From assembly GCF_003073045.1 (NCBI RefSeq), contig NC_037590.1, positions 27,616,449 to 27,680,448 on the forward strand: 64,000 bases of DNA, read 5' to 3'. Positions 12,801 to 23,840 of the stretch are shown in pieces; positions within the stretch are counted from its first letter, which is position 1, and each line of letters opens with the position of its first letter. The translations under genes and the position numbers were made by a program. The DNA is from Pomacea canaliculata (Eukaryota; Mollusca; Gastropoda; Architaenioglossa; Ampullariidae). Below the pieces are notes generated by a model. It ran no database searches and was not told the DNA's origin. It worked only from the letters and a program-made list of their open reading frames with translations.

Positions 12801-15800
12801 TTGATGAACTGCTTACAAAATGTTCCTCAGAAACTATGCAATATTTTTTGGAAGTGCAATGAAGCTGTGAAATGAACCTGATTTTTGTGATGAGGTTAAA
12901 TTCTGCTTTCTTTGGAAGAAAAAATAACAAAATTTAAAACTGACCTAATGTAGGACCATGGGCAATACAAGAAAGAAAGCACCACCTATTTCACATGATA
13001 CTGAGCTGCTTCTTTTGATCATGGAAAAGTGTACAAACGTCATCCTTCCAATCTGTGCAGTGAGCATTTTCTCTTATTTCTTGTTCAAGTTTTTTTATGA
13101 CATACGTATGTATTTTTTGCAGTGGTACATTTTCTTTCATTTTAAGTTTTTGCTTTGCCTAATTAGTGTTTTTATCAAAGCATGTACTCAGAGACTGCAC
13201 AAGTCCTTTTGCCCACTGAGGTCCAACAGCATTCTTGAGTGAGTGAATGAATAAGAATCCTTATATCAATTTATTCATCAATATATCCTTCCAAGCCATC
13301 AGAAACGTCTGACTACATACCTACATTCCATCATGGGTGTCCACTTTTCTGTTCACTATCCATTCATTTCCTGTTATCTCAGCTATAAATATATACGACC
13401 AGATATAATACTCACATGTGCATGAACATGTAGAAATACATTTTCATGTTTTGCCCAGATGTGTATTCACTTGAGCATGCACATGCAGAAATACATTGTC
13501 GTAATTTGTGTGCAGAGTCATTTGGAGCAGTGTGATGAAGGGGTGATGCAAGGCTTGTTGTGCTTCCTAAAATCACTGTACACATGTGTGACAAGTGAAG
13601 GACAGCTCATTCATCTGGCTGAATCTGTGCTGACTTCAAATCTCCCTTTAAACATCATTGTGACTAGAGCACAATGGAGGTTGGGCCATTATTTTTAAAG
13701 TTTCATTTAGAAATGATGAGTTTCATTCATCAGGAGGCTTTTTTGCCTAATTAGGTCTAAGCACTTTTATTTATGACTTTCCATCTTTTCAGCTTATATG
13801 ACAATGAAATATGGCTGGAATATAGTATATTTTAAGCATGTTTTCAAGTGTATATAAATGTTTCAGCTTTACCTGTAGCTAATATATTTTAACTTTACCA
13901 GTAGCTTCCAAAACAGTTGCCTTTTTTCCTTGCCAGTTGTGACTCAGGTGCAATTACCTTAAACAGGCTGTTGAATTTGCAGAGGCAACAATGATTTGGA
14001 TGACCTCTCTACGGATGTGCTAATACATACTTTTGCTATATTGATGAATTCTGGCTGTCCGCAAGTCCAGACCTTGCCCATATGTCTTCATCATGGCTTG
14101 AAGCAGATTGTCCGTGAGAATTTTCCCCACTCACTTTATCCAAGTAGTTCTGTTCATATGAATGGTATTTCCTTCACTGTGGGATCTCTTTCTCTCTGAC
14201 TGAGTGCAGTAGGCTTACAAAAGTATATTATGAATGCAAACCAAGACTTTCTAATATCTCAATCTGTACCTAAAATTAAGAGAATTATAAAAATGCACTT
14301 TTACTTATTTCTTGTAGTGAATAAAAAGCTCCAGATTATTCCTTATGAATCTGAAGAGGAGGAAACAGGTTTAGTGCTGATAATGGTCTTGTATTATGCC
14401 TGTTTAATGGAAACTCAGTAAGTCATCTTCTCTTGCAGTTGAAATGTATTACAAAGTAATCTTTAGTCTGAATTGCTTTTTGCAAGTTCAGTGTTTAAAA
14501 TTTTTTATGCATATTAATATTTCTGGACATGTGGTGCCCCCAAAAGTGCGAAGTAAAGGTGTACATGAACGGATTTTCCTACAAAGCAACAGTTTATGAG
14601 CTGATTTCTATGTACAATTATTGATGACAATTATGCGAAGATTTGAGGTCTTAATGTATTAAATGCCGCTTTTTATTATTTAAAATGGAGAGTCTTTGTC
14701 TAAAACTGTATTTAAATCACAACAAATGCAGCGCATACATGAGAAAAGAAAGATTTTTCTGTCCTGGGAAATCTGTATATATTTTTCACTTTGTAAAAAC
14801 TTGTATTTATATGTACACAGACTACCTCCGTCGGTACAGATTTTGTCAGCGGTAACAGATGTTTACTCAAGACATCCTGGAATGATGCATTTGCATCAAG
14901 TAGCAAGCAAGTTTATTCTCTTCTTAATAGCAGTAAGTACCAACATACATTTGAGTTTGATGGTGCAAAGGACTGACAAGTGCTACATGAATGTTAAGAC
15001 ATCAATCTTGTCTTTTGCAGTGGCTCAGAATAAATGTCGATGAAGATGTTCAAAAAATGCAAACCTTCTGTGCAACACTGGAAAATAGTGAGTACTAAAT
15101 TGACTAATCGGTGTAAAATTCACTTACATATTAGTGTTACAGATCAACATTTAATATGCTTCCAGTTAAAAAAAAAAAAAAAAAAAAAGACAGGTATAAT
15201 TTTGGTGTCCTACTGATGCAACATTTTTATAAAAATGAAAATTCTAGTGTTATCATTTCTGCTACAGTTGTAGTCAACATAGTAGGAGTAGAGTAAAATA
15301 GTTGAAACTGCTGCTGATGCTAACATTATTTTGCTACTAAACCTTCAGTGTCAATGTTTTATAAAGATATTACGTTAATAGAAGTAGTGACAATGTTACT
15401 GTGGCTATTAACATTAACTGCCACTAAATCTTTTTAAATTATTTATTTAATTAATCAAAGTGTAAATATACCATTACTCTTAAAAAGGGTGTGTCTGCAT
15501 GTCACCAGCCAAAACTTAGACTTAATTAGCATATGAAAATATAAAGACACATCGATCCATGTGTGTGTATACAACTTCTTTGCATATACAACTATGCCAA
15601 GATGTCATATTTCTCTAATATTAAAAATCATTCTGCTAAATCAAAAATTATTTGCAAATTTTGCACAATAGAGCTAAATTATGGAATAAAGAGGATACAA
15701 ATGTAGAATGAATAAAATAAAATATAAATAATGTGAAAATAATCGATTCATAGTACTGCTTTCTCTATTTTGTAACTTTTTTCCTTGTGAATACAAATTC

Positions 15801-18800
15801 TCATGCTTTGTTCCCTTAATTTTTCTGAACAATTGTAGACTCCTTTCTTATTTGCTACAGTGGAAAATGAAATAATAAAATATATTCTGGAGCTGTCAGT
15901 TCGAGACCTGGGCTACCTTTCATCCTGCTGTTTTTCTTTGGTCATTCACATGCAGGCGGAGAGCCATGGGTCCTGGAACTAAAATTGTAAAGACTAGTGT
16001 TTAAAATATTTCTGTTTGTTTATACTGTAATATAATTTTGCTTGTTAATATTTTGCCTGTTTTTGTTTTAGGCTGGATCTTTATACATATCTGGCATGCA
16101 AGCATGTGTACAAGATATCTTCTTGATATTTTACCAGTTTATAAACTGATGCAAAACATAACATCACATAAAGCACACATGGTAAAAAATTGCTCAGTAT
16201 ACAAAACCTTATCTGCTATAGGAGCCTGCTCATGCCTGGGTAATTATAGGGAGCTGCATTAAGCAGCAGGGAGTGCAAAGTTCTAGGGCAGAAATAAATG
16301 ACCATCAAGTAACGTCATTAATGATTATAAAAGAATATTGTTTACTTCCAACATATACTTTGACTGTGTTTGCACAGCTTGAACACTGGTTGCTGCACAC
16401 CCAAGAGAGAAAGAAGGAAGACAACTTTAGTTGTGAGGGTTCCCAAGTATTCTTCACTCTATTTCACAGTGAACACTTTAGATTTGTTTTACTGGTGGGT
16501 AATTTCTTTTGAACAACGTAGTTTTTATAATTTATTTACACTTTTATATTATTTAGGAGGGCAACTTGTATCATTTTCATACAAGGTGTATGACAGGGTA
16601 TGGAAAAATAACAAACATTTGGAAAGTTACTCATTAAATATGATGTGTGACTGGGATTCATGAAGAGAGAAAATCAATTGTAGCTTTTTTTTGTTTTTTT
16701 GGTTCCAGAGTCTTGTAATGTCATCTCATAAAGATACCAATGTTCTTGCAAAGCAATTTCTTTTGCAAGCTCTTATGAGAGTAAGTGTACCTTAGTATAA
16801 GAATAATTAGGGGAATGGAAAATTTTTTGTTTTGCATTTATACCTGCCAGACTTCAACTTTTTGAATATGAAGAAATGGAAAATATTGTTAAGCATCTCT
16901 GAAAATTATGTATACATGTATAGAAAGGTCTTAACACAGCTTTTTAGTATTGCAGGTGTTTGCCTTTTAAAATATTAGATATTCCAGTATTTATTACAGT
17001 TTGCCTGTGGGGATCAGAAAAAAATTCATTAGCAAATCATCTGTCAATTATAGTGTTACAGAGTTCTTGTGATGAAGGACACACTATATTGAATTATCAT
17101 CATTATCAAGAACAAAGCTCAGGCAGTCATTTTTTTTATAGTTCTTGTTTTATATTTTTGCAGATATCTGATTCTTCATCAGAGATGAAAGAACTTCTGA
17201 GTCATATTAACTCTGAAGTAGCCTCATGTTTCAAATGCCTCTTTATGGAGTCTCTTCATCCTGACTGTAAATATTGTAGCTTAAATTTATGTGTAATTGG
17301 CTGAGGACTTCTATTTTGAAATGTTTGTTTTTGATGCATATAATCACTTATTAAGTCAGTGATGACAGGTACCATAGGACAGGTTATAGAACTCCTGTGT
17401 GTGTGTGTGCACCATGCACACACGTGTTTGTGTCTGTGTGTGATGCCTGCCTTAGTGCATGCATATATGCTGATGTAAAAAGATATTTACAATTATAATT
17501 ATACAATTATCATAGCAAAAAAAGGAAAAAACCCGAAGAGTGTGTTGGATACAATCTGCTTGCATAATAATTGGAAGTATAAACAAAAAAATATAATGGG
17601 TTTCACTTATGTGCACAGCTAATGTATTGGAAAATAAATTTGAACAGGTCAAAAGGTCAGGAGCTTACTACAGGTTTTAACAGCAGTGATGCAAATCACC
17701 TCACCAGACCCTGTTACTGGCAGGTTAAATATCAAACTGTTTTATCATGGTAAGCTTTTTTCCTATGCTAGATCTATTTATAGAGTTTTTGTTTTCGTGT
17801 CTGGGTTCAGGGTGAAATTGGGATCTGCCACGAGAAGGTTGTTGAGGGCTCTATATCAAGTACTTCTAACCAAATGCACCATACCCCTAAGAGTACTCCA
17901 AGCCTTCCCATGTATAAATTTCGCAAACACCTTCAAACAACTCGGCAACAAATATGTCTACCCAAGCACCTTAGACACGTCCTTCAAAATAGCACACGAC
18001 ATCCTCCCAGTCGCAGACACTCTATACCGCAGAGGTATAACAAAGCAAAAGATGTGTGCTTTCTGCCACAATTAACGAAAGCAAGACAACAGAGCACATC
18101 CTCTTCCACTGCACGCACATACAGCAAACACGCAAGCAACTGTCCACACTGATGAACAAGTTCGCAAACACAACCCCCTTACTAGCCTGCATACGCTTCA
18201 ACACCCTTCCACCCACCCTATCAACAACTTCTCAAACAGCAGCAACCATCGTCCTCACAGAATACAAACAGGCATAATATGGACACTGAGAAACAAACTA
18301 CGCCTCCACAGACTCGTTGTAGCACCATCCCAGATAAAAGACACCTTCACCTCGAGGATCAACACAAGATTGAGGAAAGACAGACACTTTGCCAGAAGAG
18401 CACTACCACGAGCGGTGGGGTAACCTGATGTGAACGACAGTGGCAACAGTGCTAGAGGGGGAAATCCCCCTCTCCGCACCCACGCACCTCGAAAGGAAAA
18501 TATGTGAAAGAAACGCAACAAATGAACAAGGACTTTTCTTTCTTTTTGATTTTGAATCTGGGAAAGAAACTTTTCCGTTGATACTTGTAAATACCTGTAA
18601 ATATTTTTTTTATCCTTGTTTTTATTGTTTAATAAACAAACATGTAAAAAATGAATGATAGTGATATGGCTGGGGACTAAGGGTTAGCAAGTAACTCTGA
18701 TAGATTGTAAGAAGTCTTGTTTTCCTTGTTGTAGTGGTAGCCTACGCTGGTGACAGAGATGCTTCTGACACAGTGATATTAAAGGAATGCTTTGCTTGTC

Positions 18801-21800
18801 TCCTCGGTATGACAAAAGCTGCTGCAGCAGATCAAGCTTTAGCAGGTACACCTCACCTACACACAAACTTTACTATACAACAGTTAATTGAGACTAAAGT
18901 CAGGTTGCTGTGTAACAGTTATTGTTCAGGCATGGGGCACCTAGGTCATTTGCCATGTTCTATCAGCATACAAAGAATTCTCATAGAGTAGATCGAATGA
19001 AAGTTAGGGTAGGAAGGGGACCTACTTGGACATTTTCATTTTGCTCTGACTCCAGTCCTGTATGCGCAAACAGTCTTATAATTTTGCCCTGACTAATAAA
19101 AATGCTGGTTAAAAGATTACTTCAGTCATATCTTGTGAGGATCAGGTTTTTGAATAATTATCAACCAGAACCAAACACAAATATTGCCAGTCTGCTTCAA
19201 TTATTGATTATAACAGATATTATGCTTTATATTGTGAAAGACAATTATCCGATGTTTTTAGCATAGATTTTTGAGAACCTTTATAAGATGTGATTTTTCT
19301 GATTGTTATGGAGAGTTTTGTGGAAAGGAAGTACCAAATAAAAGGAATCCAGAGAAATAATGGTATATAGCAAATGCATCTACATGTATAAAATAATTCT
19401 AAAATGAATTGTGATGAAGCAATTAAGAATATTAAATTCTTTTGGAAATTCATGTACATTTTGCAGCTGTACCAGTTATGGTGCAGAACACAGGGTTCCT
19501 TCAACACCTCCAGCTCAGTCTGACTTCTCAGATTAATTCTTTCTCAGCACTAGCTTTGTCTTTGCTTGCCTGGATTGTCTCCAACTGCCCTCCTTATTTG
19601 GTAGGTATATACATCCATGTTTAAAATGCTGAAATGTTTTGGGGAAAAATAAAGAGGATTTTAATTTGGCTGTGTAGCTTTCATAAGTATTCACACAAAA
19701 TGTACATATTATTTGTGAAATTTATAAAGAATAAAAATAATTTTTTTTTATCAAATGTATTGCTCATTTATTTATTGTTTACTGTAAAATTATGTTGATC
19801 ATAGTGTGGCATTTAAAACAAAATTTGAAGACTGTGTACCTCCTGACATCAAGTGGTACTTATTGTTGAAATTGACTCTTTACAGAACTGCAGTCCCATC
19901 TCTCTCAGTGTTGCTTTCCTGATTGATTGGTTGGCACATCCTGGCCTGGAAGGTCCTCTGTCAGCACTCCAAATTTTGTGTAAAGTTTTGGAAGCACACA
20001 TCAATGGGCGCTCATGCCCAGTTTTACAAGTGAAATATGCAGATAGTCTTCTAGAAGATGGACACCTGCTTACTAGTCATGAAGTCAGACTATTGTTCTG
20101 TCTCATCTTACAATATGTTTGCTGGGTATGGCCTGACCTTAAATCACAATGTTGTCTTATGTAAAGCAAACATTTACCACTGTTTTAAAGTAGCAATGTT
20201 GGTTAAATGGTGACCAGTCAAAGGCTAATGAATGTATTTTGTGTAAAGTTTTGATAATGCTTGCAGCTTGCAGAATAAAGGGAGCAGTAGCCTGCTATTG
20301 CCAACCGTTTCGTCTCTGGCTATTCACGCAACAAGCTAGTGCAGTGGTGCCCAACCTTTTCTCGCCTGAGGGCTGCACTGGACATGATATAAAATCTCGC
20401 GGGCCACAATCATGACGTTAAAAATGAAGTTATGTTGTGTCTGTTTAAAATGAGCAGTACGGATGTGATCCGCGGACCATAGGTTGGGCACCCCTGGTCT
20501 AGCGTTTAGCTATACTCTGGGTGGAATGTTAAGATTTGTAAAACTTGACCAGTTTTTTTTGTACATGCTGTCTTTGACAAATCTGTATAGGGTGATAATC
20601 AGACAAGACAATGCTCAATAAAGACTTTGGGGAAGCTCATTGACATCTGTCACATCAATGGTAAAGAAATAGGTAAGTTTTCAGGTTATATAAATTCCCA
20701 GCAGAAAACATAATAGATCTTTAGCCTAAATTATCAACTGTATTTTCCATGATTTAAAATTTGTGTCTCTCCCATGGTAACTGCGAAGGTCAAAATGCAT
20801 TTGTCTTGTGATGTCAAATCTTGGTCAGCAGGTGAGCACCTGGTTCATCACCCATGGAAACCACAGCTGATGCATGCCCTTTTGAACAGCAGCTCTGATT
20901 TAGGTCTCTCAGAACACACTCTTCAACTCATCAGTCAGGTAAAATGTGTGTGGTGACTCTTCTTTGTCATTCATGAGAAAGAAGACTGCTTCCCTTAATG
21001 CATTGCTGTGTGCCACTCATACTTGACTTAAAAACATGCATACAAGGTCAGATTGGGAGAAAAAGAAAACCAGGGCTATAACATTTAAAAAGTATTTAAA
21101 AGATAGAAAGGAATATGTGTAAATATGCATGTAAATATTTTGAATATCTCAATATCCCTTAGAGGGTGACATTAATAATGAATCTTAAAAATCATTACTT
21201 TTTCCTCCTTCAGTTTAATTTATAGCAATTGAGCATTTTAATAAAGCCAATAGCTAATACAGGTTTTCTGCAAACAAAATTCTGCATTATGCTGATCCTC
21301 TTCCTAACCAAATAAGAACACAGTATAGAAATTTCACTTACATTATGAGCAAGTGTTACCTTCTTTTTATCTAACAATGAATCACAAGTGATGGATAACT
21401 GAACAGATATCTCTGAAAAGAACTGGTCTAAACGGATGCATTTGTGAGGCTGTGTGACATAATAAACTTCTCTTCCCTTTTATTCCAGCTCCATTCTGAT
21501 GATCATATGCTAATCTGATCACCAGAACAGCCATATGGTCACAGAATTTTTAGTATCTGTTTCATGAGCATTATTCTTAACAATCCACATACTTCTAGTT
21601 CACAGTTCCATTTCAACCTTTTCTTTTACCTTTTCCATCTGTTGACCAGTCCACATGCTTGTCTTTTTCTGTAGATTCACAAAATATATTAATCCTATTT
21701 GTTCCACGAGTCCTCATTGCACCTTCTATGTTTGTCTTTTACTACTTGTCTGCATGGTTGTTTATCCTTCCATCATTTGTATGCTGTCAAAATCTCAAGC

Positions 21801-22595
21801 ACTGGCAGCATGCTCCTTCATGAGTATGAACATGCATTATATAAATCATGCATTTATTATGTTTATTTATGTCCATTCAAACCTTGTGCAAATTTGCCTC
21901 ACCCCCAAACGACAGATCTGGCGTGAAGATGACTTTGCTGATAAAAAACTGACTTCACAGCTTCTTGAATCCTTAAAAGCTACAGAAGTCAACAAAGAGA
22001 ATAAAGAGCTCTTTGCCACCATTTTGGAAAAGGTGAGACTTTATATTTATGTGAGCTTGACATATTTACACTTGTGTCTGTACTTGTCCAGATATATTTG
22101 CTCATTTTAGGTGGACATCATCATCGATTCAAAAGTGACCTCTAAGGATAAGGTATTCATAAAATACACAATGAGAAGATGGAGGTAGAAGTTATTTTTA
22201 GCTGTAGGGAGATGATTTGATTCTGGACATAAGATGAACAAATCTTGAATACTGTCATTTGCTTCCATATACAGGGAGTCATGCACACATGCATGTGCAC
22301 ACACCCTTCCTCTCAAATATTGTTATTTGCATATTTGCACACATGCATATCTACAAAAGTACACGAACAAACATACTTAAAAAATCAAAAAACAATAAAA
22401 CTCATGATCACAGTAGAATTCATTGCTTAAATCATTTGTTTATAACAATGACGACATGAACTAGGACAATATGTATCCTTAATCCTACTGTTCCAGATCC
22501 AGTATGGGTGTAAGGACAAGAGAGAGCTACAGGCGCTCCAGTCAAAGGTCTTGCAGTGCAACAGCCCCAAGAATTATAACACTGCAGTTTGTTGA
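6831..22595 (+). CDS. MEI1: Meiosis inhibitor protein 1 (MEI1), 29 exons
   Basis: MEI1 is a large helical-repeat-like protein needed for meiotic double-strand break formation in mouse. Exons: 6831-7080, 7886-7959, 8247-8346, 8607-8816, 9000-9203, 9938-9983, 10768-10838, 11141-11239, 11662-11775, 12363-12542, 12954-13059, 13516-13679, 13983-14164, 14318-14417, 14821-14932, 15021-15087, 15861-15969 (end unsure), 16072 or later-16181, 16378-16494, 16709-16780, 17164-17266, 17648-17749, 18735-18845, 19467-19600, 19886-20125, 20591-20672, 20832-20938, 21916-22032, 22497-22595 (TGA). The start sits in a good context (gccATGg). Diagnostic matches to vertebrate MEI1 are HDPEWTMIF followed by CLACIIEDL, LLSRRETLSIAVAQC, EFLFESL, FFSRCHAVYG, LEHWLLH and HHPWKPQLM. 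Phases join through nearly every junction, giving about 1,190 residues (human about 1,270). Weak points: an exon may be missing between the first two; the 17th/18th junction is unsure; exon 11141-11239 has a frame break near 11170. Confidence 0.9.
12596..12640. repeat. TG/TA microsatellite in a MEI1 intron
   Basis: A run of alternating TG and TA dinucleotides lies in the intron after exon 12363-12542. A similar GT-rich run is present at about 17396-17445 in the intron before exon 17648-17749. Both are simple repeats with no gene content. Confidence 0.7.
17840..18660 (+). mobile_element. 3' end of a non-LTR retrotransposon (LINE), truncated and frameshifted
   Basis: The translated strand carries the C-terminal part of a LINE polyprotein: IPLRVLQAFPCINFANTF, then FKIAHDILPVADTLYRRGI, and a zinc-knuckle-like CAFCHN followed in another frame by TTEHILFHCTH. 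This C-x2-C...H-x4/5-C pattern is the typical reverse-transcriptase-associated zinc-binding region. The frame breaks at about 18065, and stops follow. The 3' part ends near a T-rich stretch, an AATAAA at about 18630 and a short A-rich tail. It lies in the MEI1 intron about 90 bases past the donor at 17749, in the same orientation as the gene. It lacks the endonuclease and RT core, so it is a dead 5'-truncated copy. The 5' edge is approximate. Confidence 0.8.
20342..20496. mobile_element. Short hAT-type MITE with terminal inverted repeats
   Basis: A 155-base element in the MEI1 intron between exons 19886-20125 and 20591-20672 starts CAGTGGTGCCCAACC and ends GGTTGGGCACCCCTG. These are inverted repeats matching at 14 of 15 positions, of the CAGnGGT...ACCnCTG kind typical of hAT superfamily elements. 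The 8-base flanks, AGCTAGTG and GTCTAGCG, share a CTAG core as expected of a decayed 8-bp target duplication. There is no coding capacity, so it would depend on a transposase elsewhere. Confidence 0.75.
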
Positions 22596-23840
22596 ATGAA
22601 GCAGATAGGAGTTTCTTTGCAAAAAATGGATGTTGTTTTTACTGCACTTTTGGTTTCACTTTGACATGATTATTTGTTCTTGAGCCATGGATTTTAGCAC
22701 TGGAATTTGTAGACAAAAATATTTGATGCTTTCAGTATTACCATATCACATTGTTGTTGTTTTCACATTCCACTTTTCATGCAAGTCCAAGTGTAATCCA
22801 CAAATGTGACTTGTTGCTGCAATCTGTTAATCCTATGCAGATGTCTTTCTGCAATACACACACAGACACAATACTGCAATCAAGTTAACTGGATAGTATG
22901 AGACACAAAATCTATTTTTCTTTTAATAATTATGTTAATCCCTATTTAATTTTCATATTTACATGATAGCCTCATTTTAGATGAAAGCGCAGATTGAGTA
23001 GAATGGTACTGCGTGGTATCAAGGGAACAAGCCCAGATGATGCCCTGTATATACAAAGTTATGAACATTGTCTCACTTGGTAGATCACCACATGGTTGTA
23101 TTGCTAAGATTGTTATCTGCACTTTTAAAATGAAGCTTTTGTGTACATGCTGTCTCTCTAGATTAGTAAAGATGATGTCCAAGTTTTGTTTTCTCAAGTA
23201 CAGCTGCTGTATCCAATGAGGCCTTGTGTCCTCCTCTCTTTTGTAACCTTTTTTTTGCAATATACTTAGAAATAGGTTGGTGGTTTAACGCTTGCTCAGA
23301 CCAAAAATACTCTTAAGCCTTGATGCCTCATTTACAACATACTATTTTTTGTTGTTGAGCATTAGCATTATCTTCCTTATGGTTATTTTTCTTGTTGAGG
23401 TGAATGCATGGGGGTTCTTGAATTAATGATGAGTGTTGGAGTATTATCATGGTGTTGACCTGTGGTGGAAATTGTCATAGTTTGATATCTGTACTGCGCT
23501 TTTGGGTGGGATGGGAAGTTTTGTGCTCTGTTTTGGTCCTTGGTTTGAATTCTTGCTTTGAAAGGGGTAAGTTAGTTCACATATTTGTTGGACGCACTTC
23601 CTTATTGCTGTTGTGTTTTGCTCAGGGTTTGAGAGCCTTGCTTTTGTTGCATTGATGAGGTTGATGGGATGTGTTGGATAGATTGCTTTTGATGGTGGAT
23701 GAGATGGTTGTCTTGTGTATGTCATGTTTTTCCCCCCACTGAAATATGTATTTTTTCATGTGTATTTGTATGTTTCTGATGAAAGATTAAAAGAAAATTA
23801 CGAGCATGTCTGGTTAAAAAAAAAAAATGCTTTCTGTGTT
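22596..23840. other. Convergent intergenic region: MEI1 3' UTR and TBL3 3' flank
   Basis: The 3' ends of MEI1 (plus) and TBL3 (minus) face each other here. The region is AT-rich with a CA-rich stretch near 22855-22870. Open frames at 22946-23260 and 23447-23725 on the minus strand have no recognisable domain and no codon pattern I would trust. I could not place a convincing polyadenylation signal for either gene. Confidence 0.5.

Noticed and set aside
12528..12875. 115-codon plus-strand open frame
   Set aside because: It begins at the end of a MEI1 exon and runs through a TG/TA microsatellite in the intron. Cys/Ile/Tyr-rich repeats reflect the simple sequence.
21655..22110. 151-codon plus-strand open frame
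   Set aside because: Only its 21916-22032 part is a real MEI1 exon. The rest is intron read-through on both sides of good splice sites.
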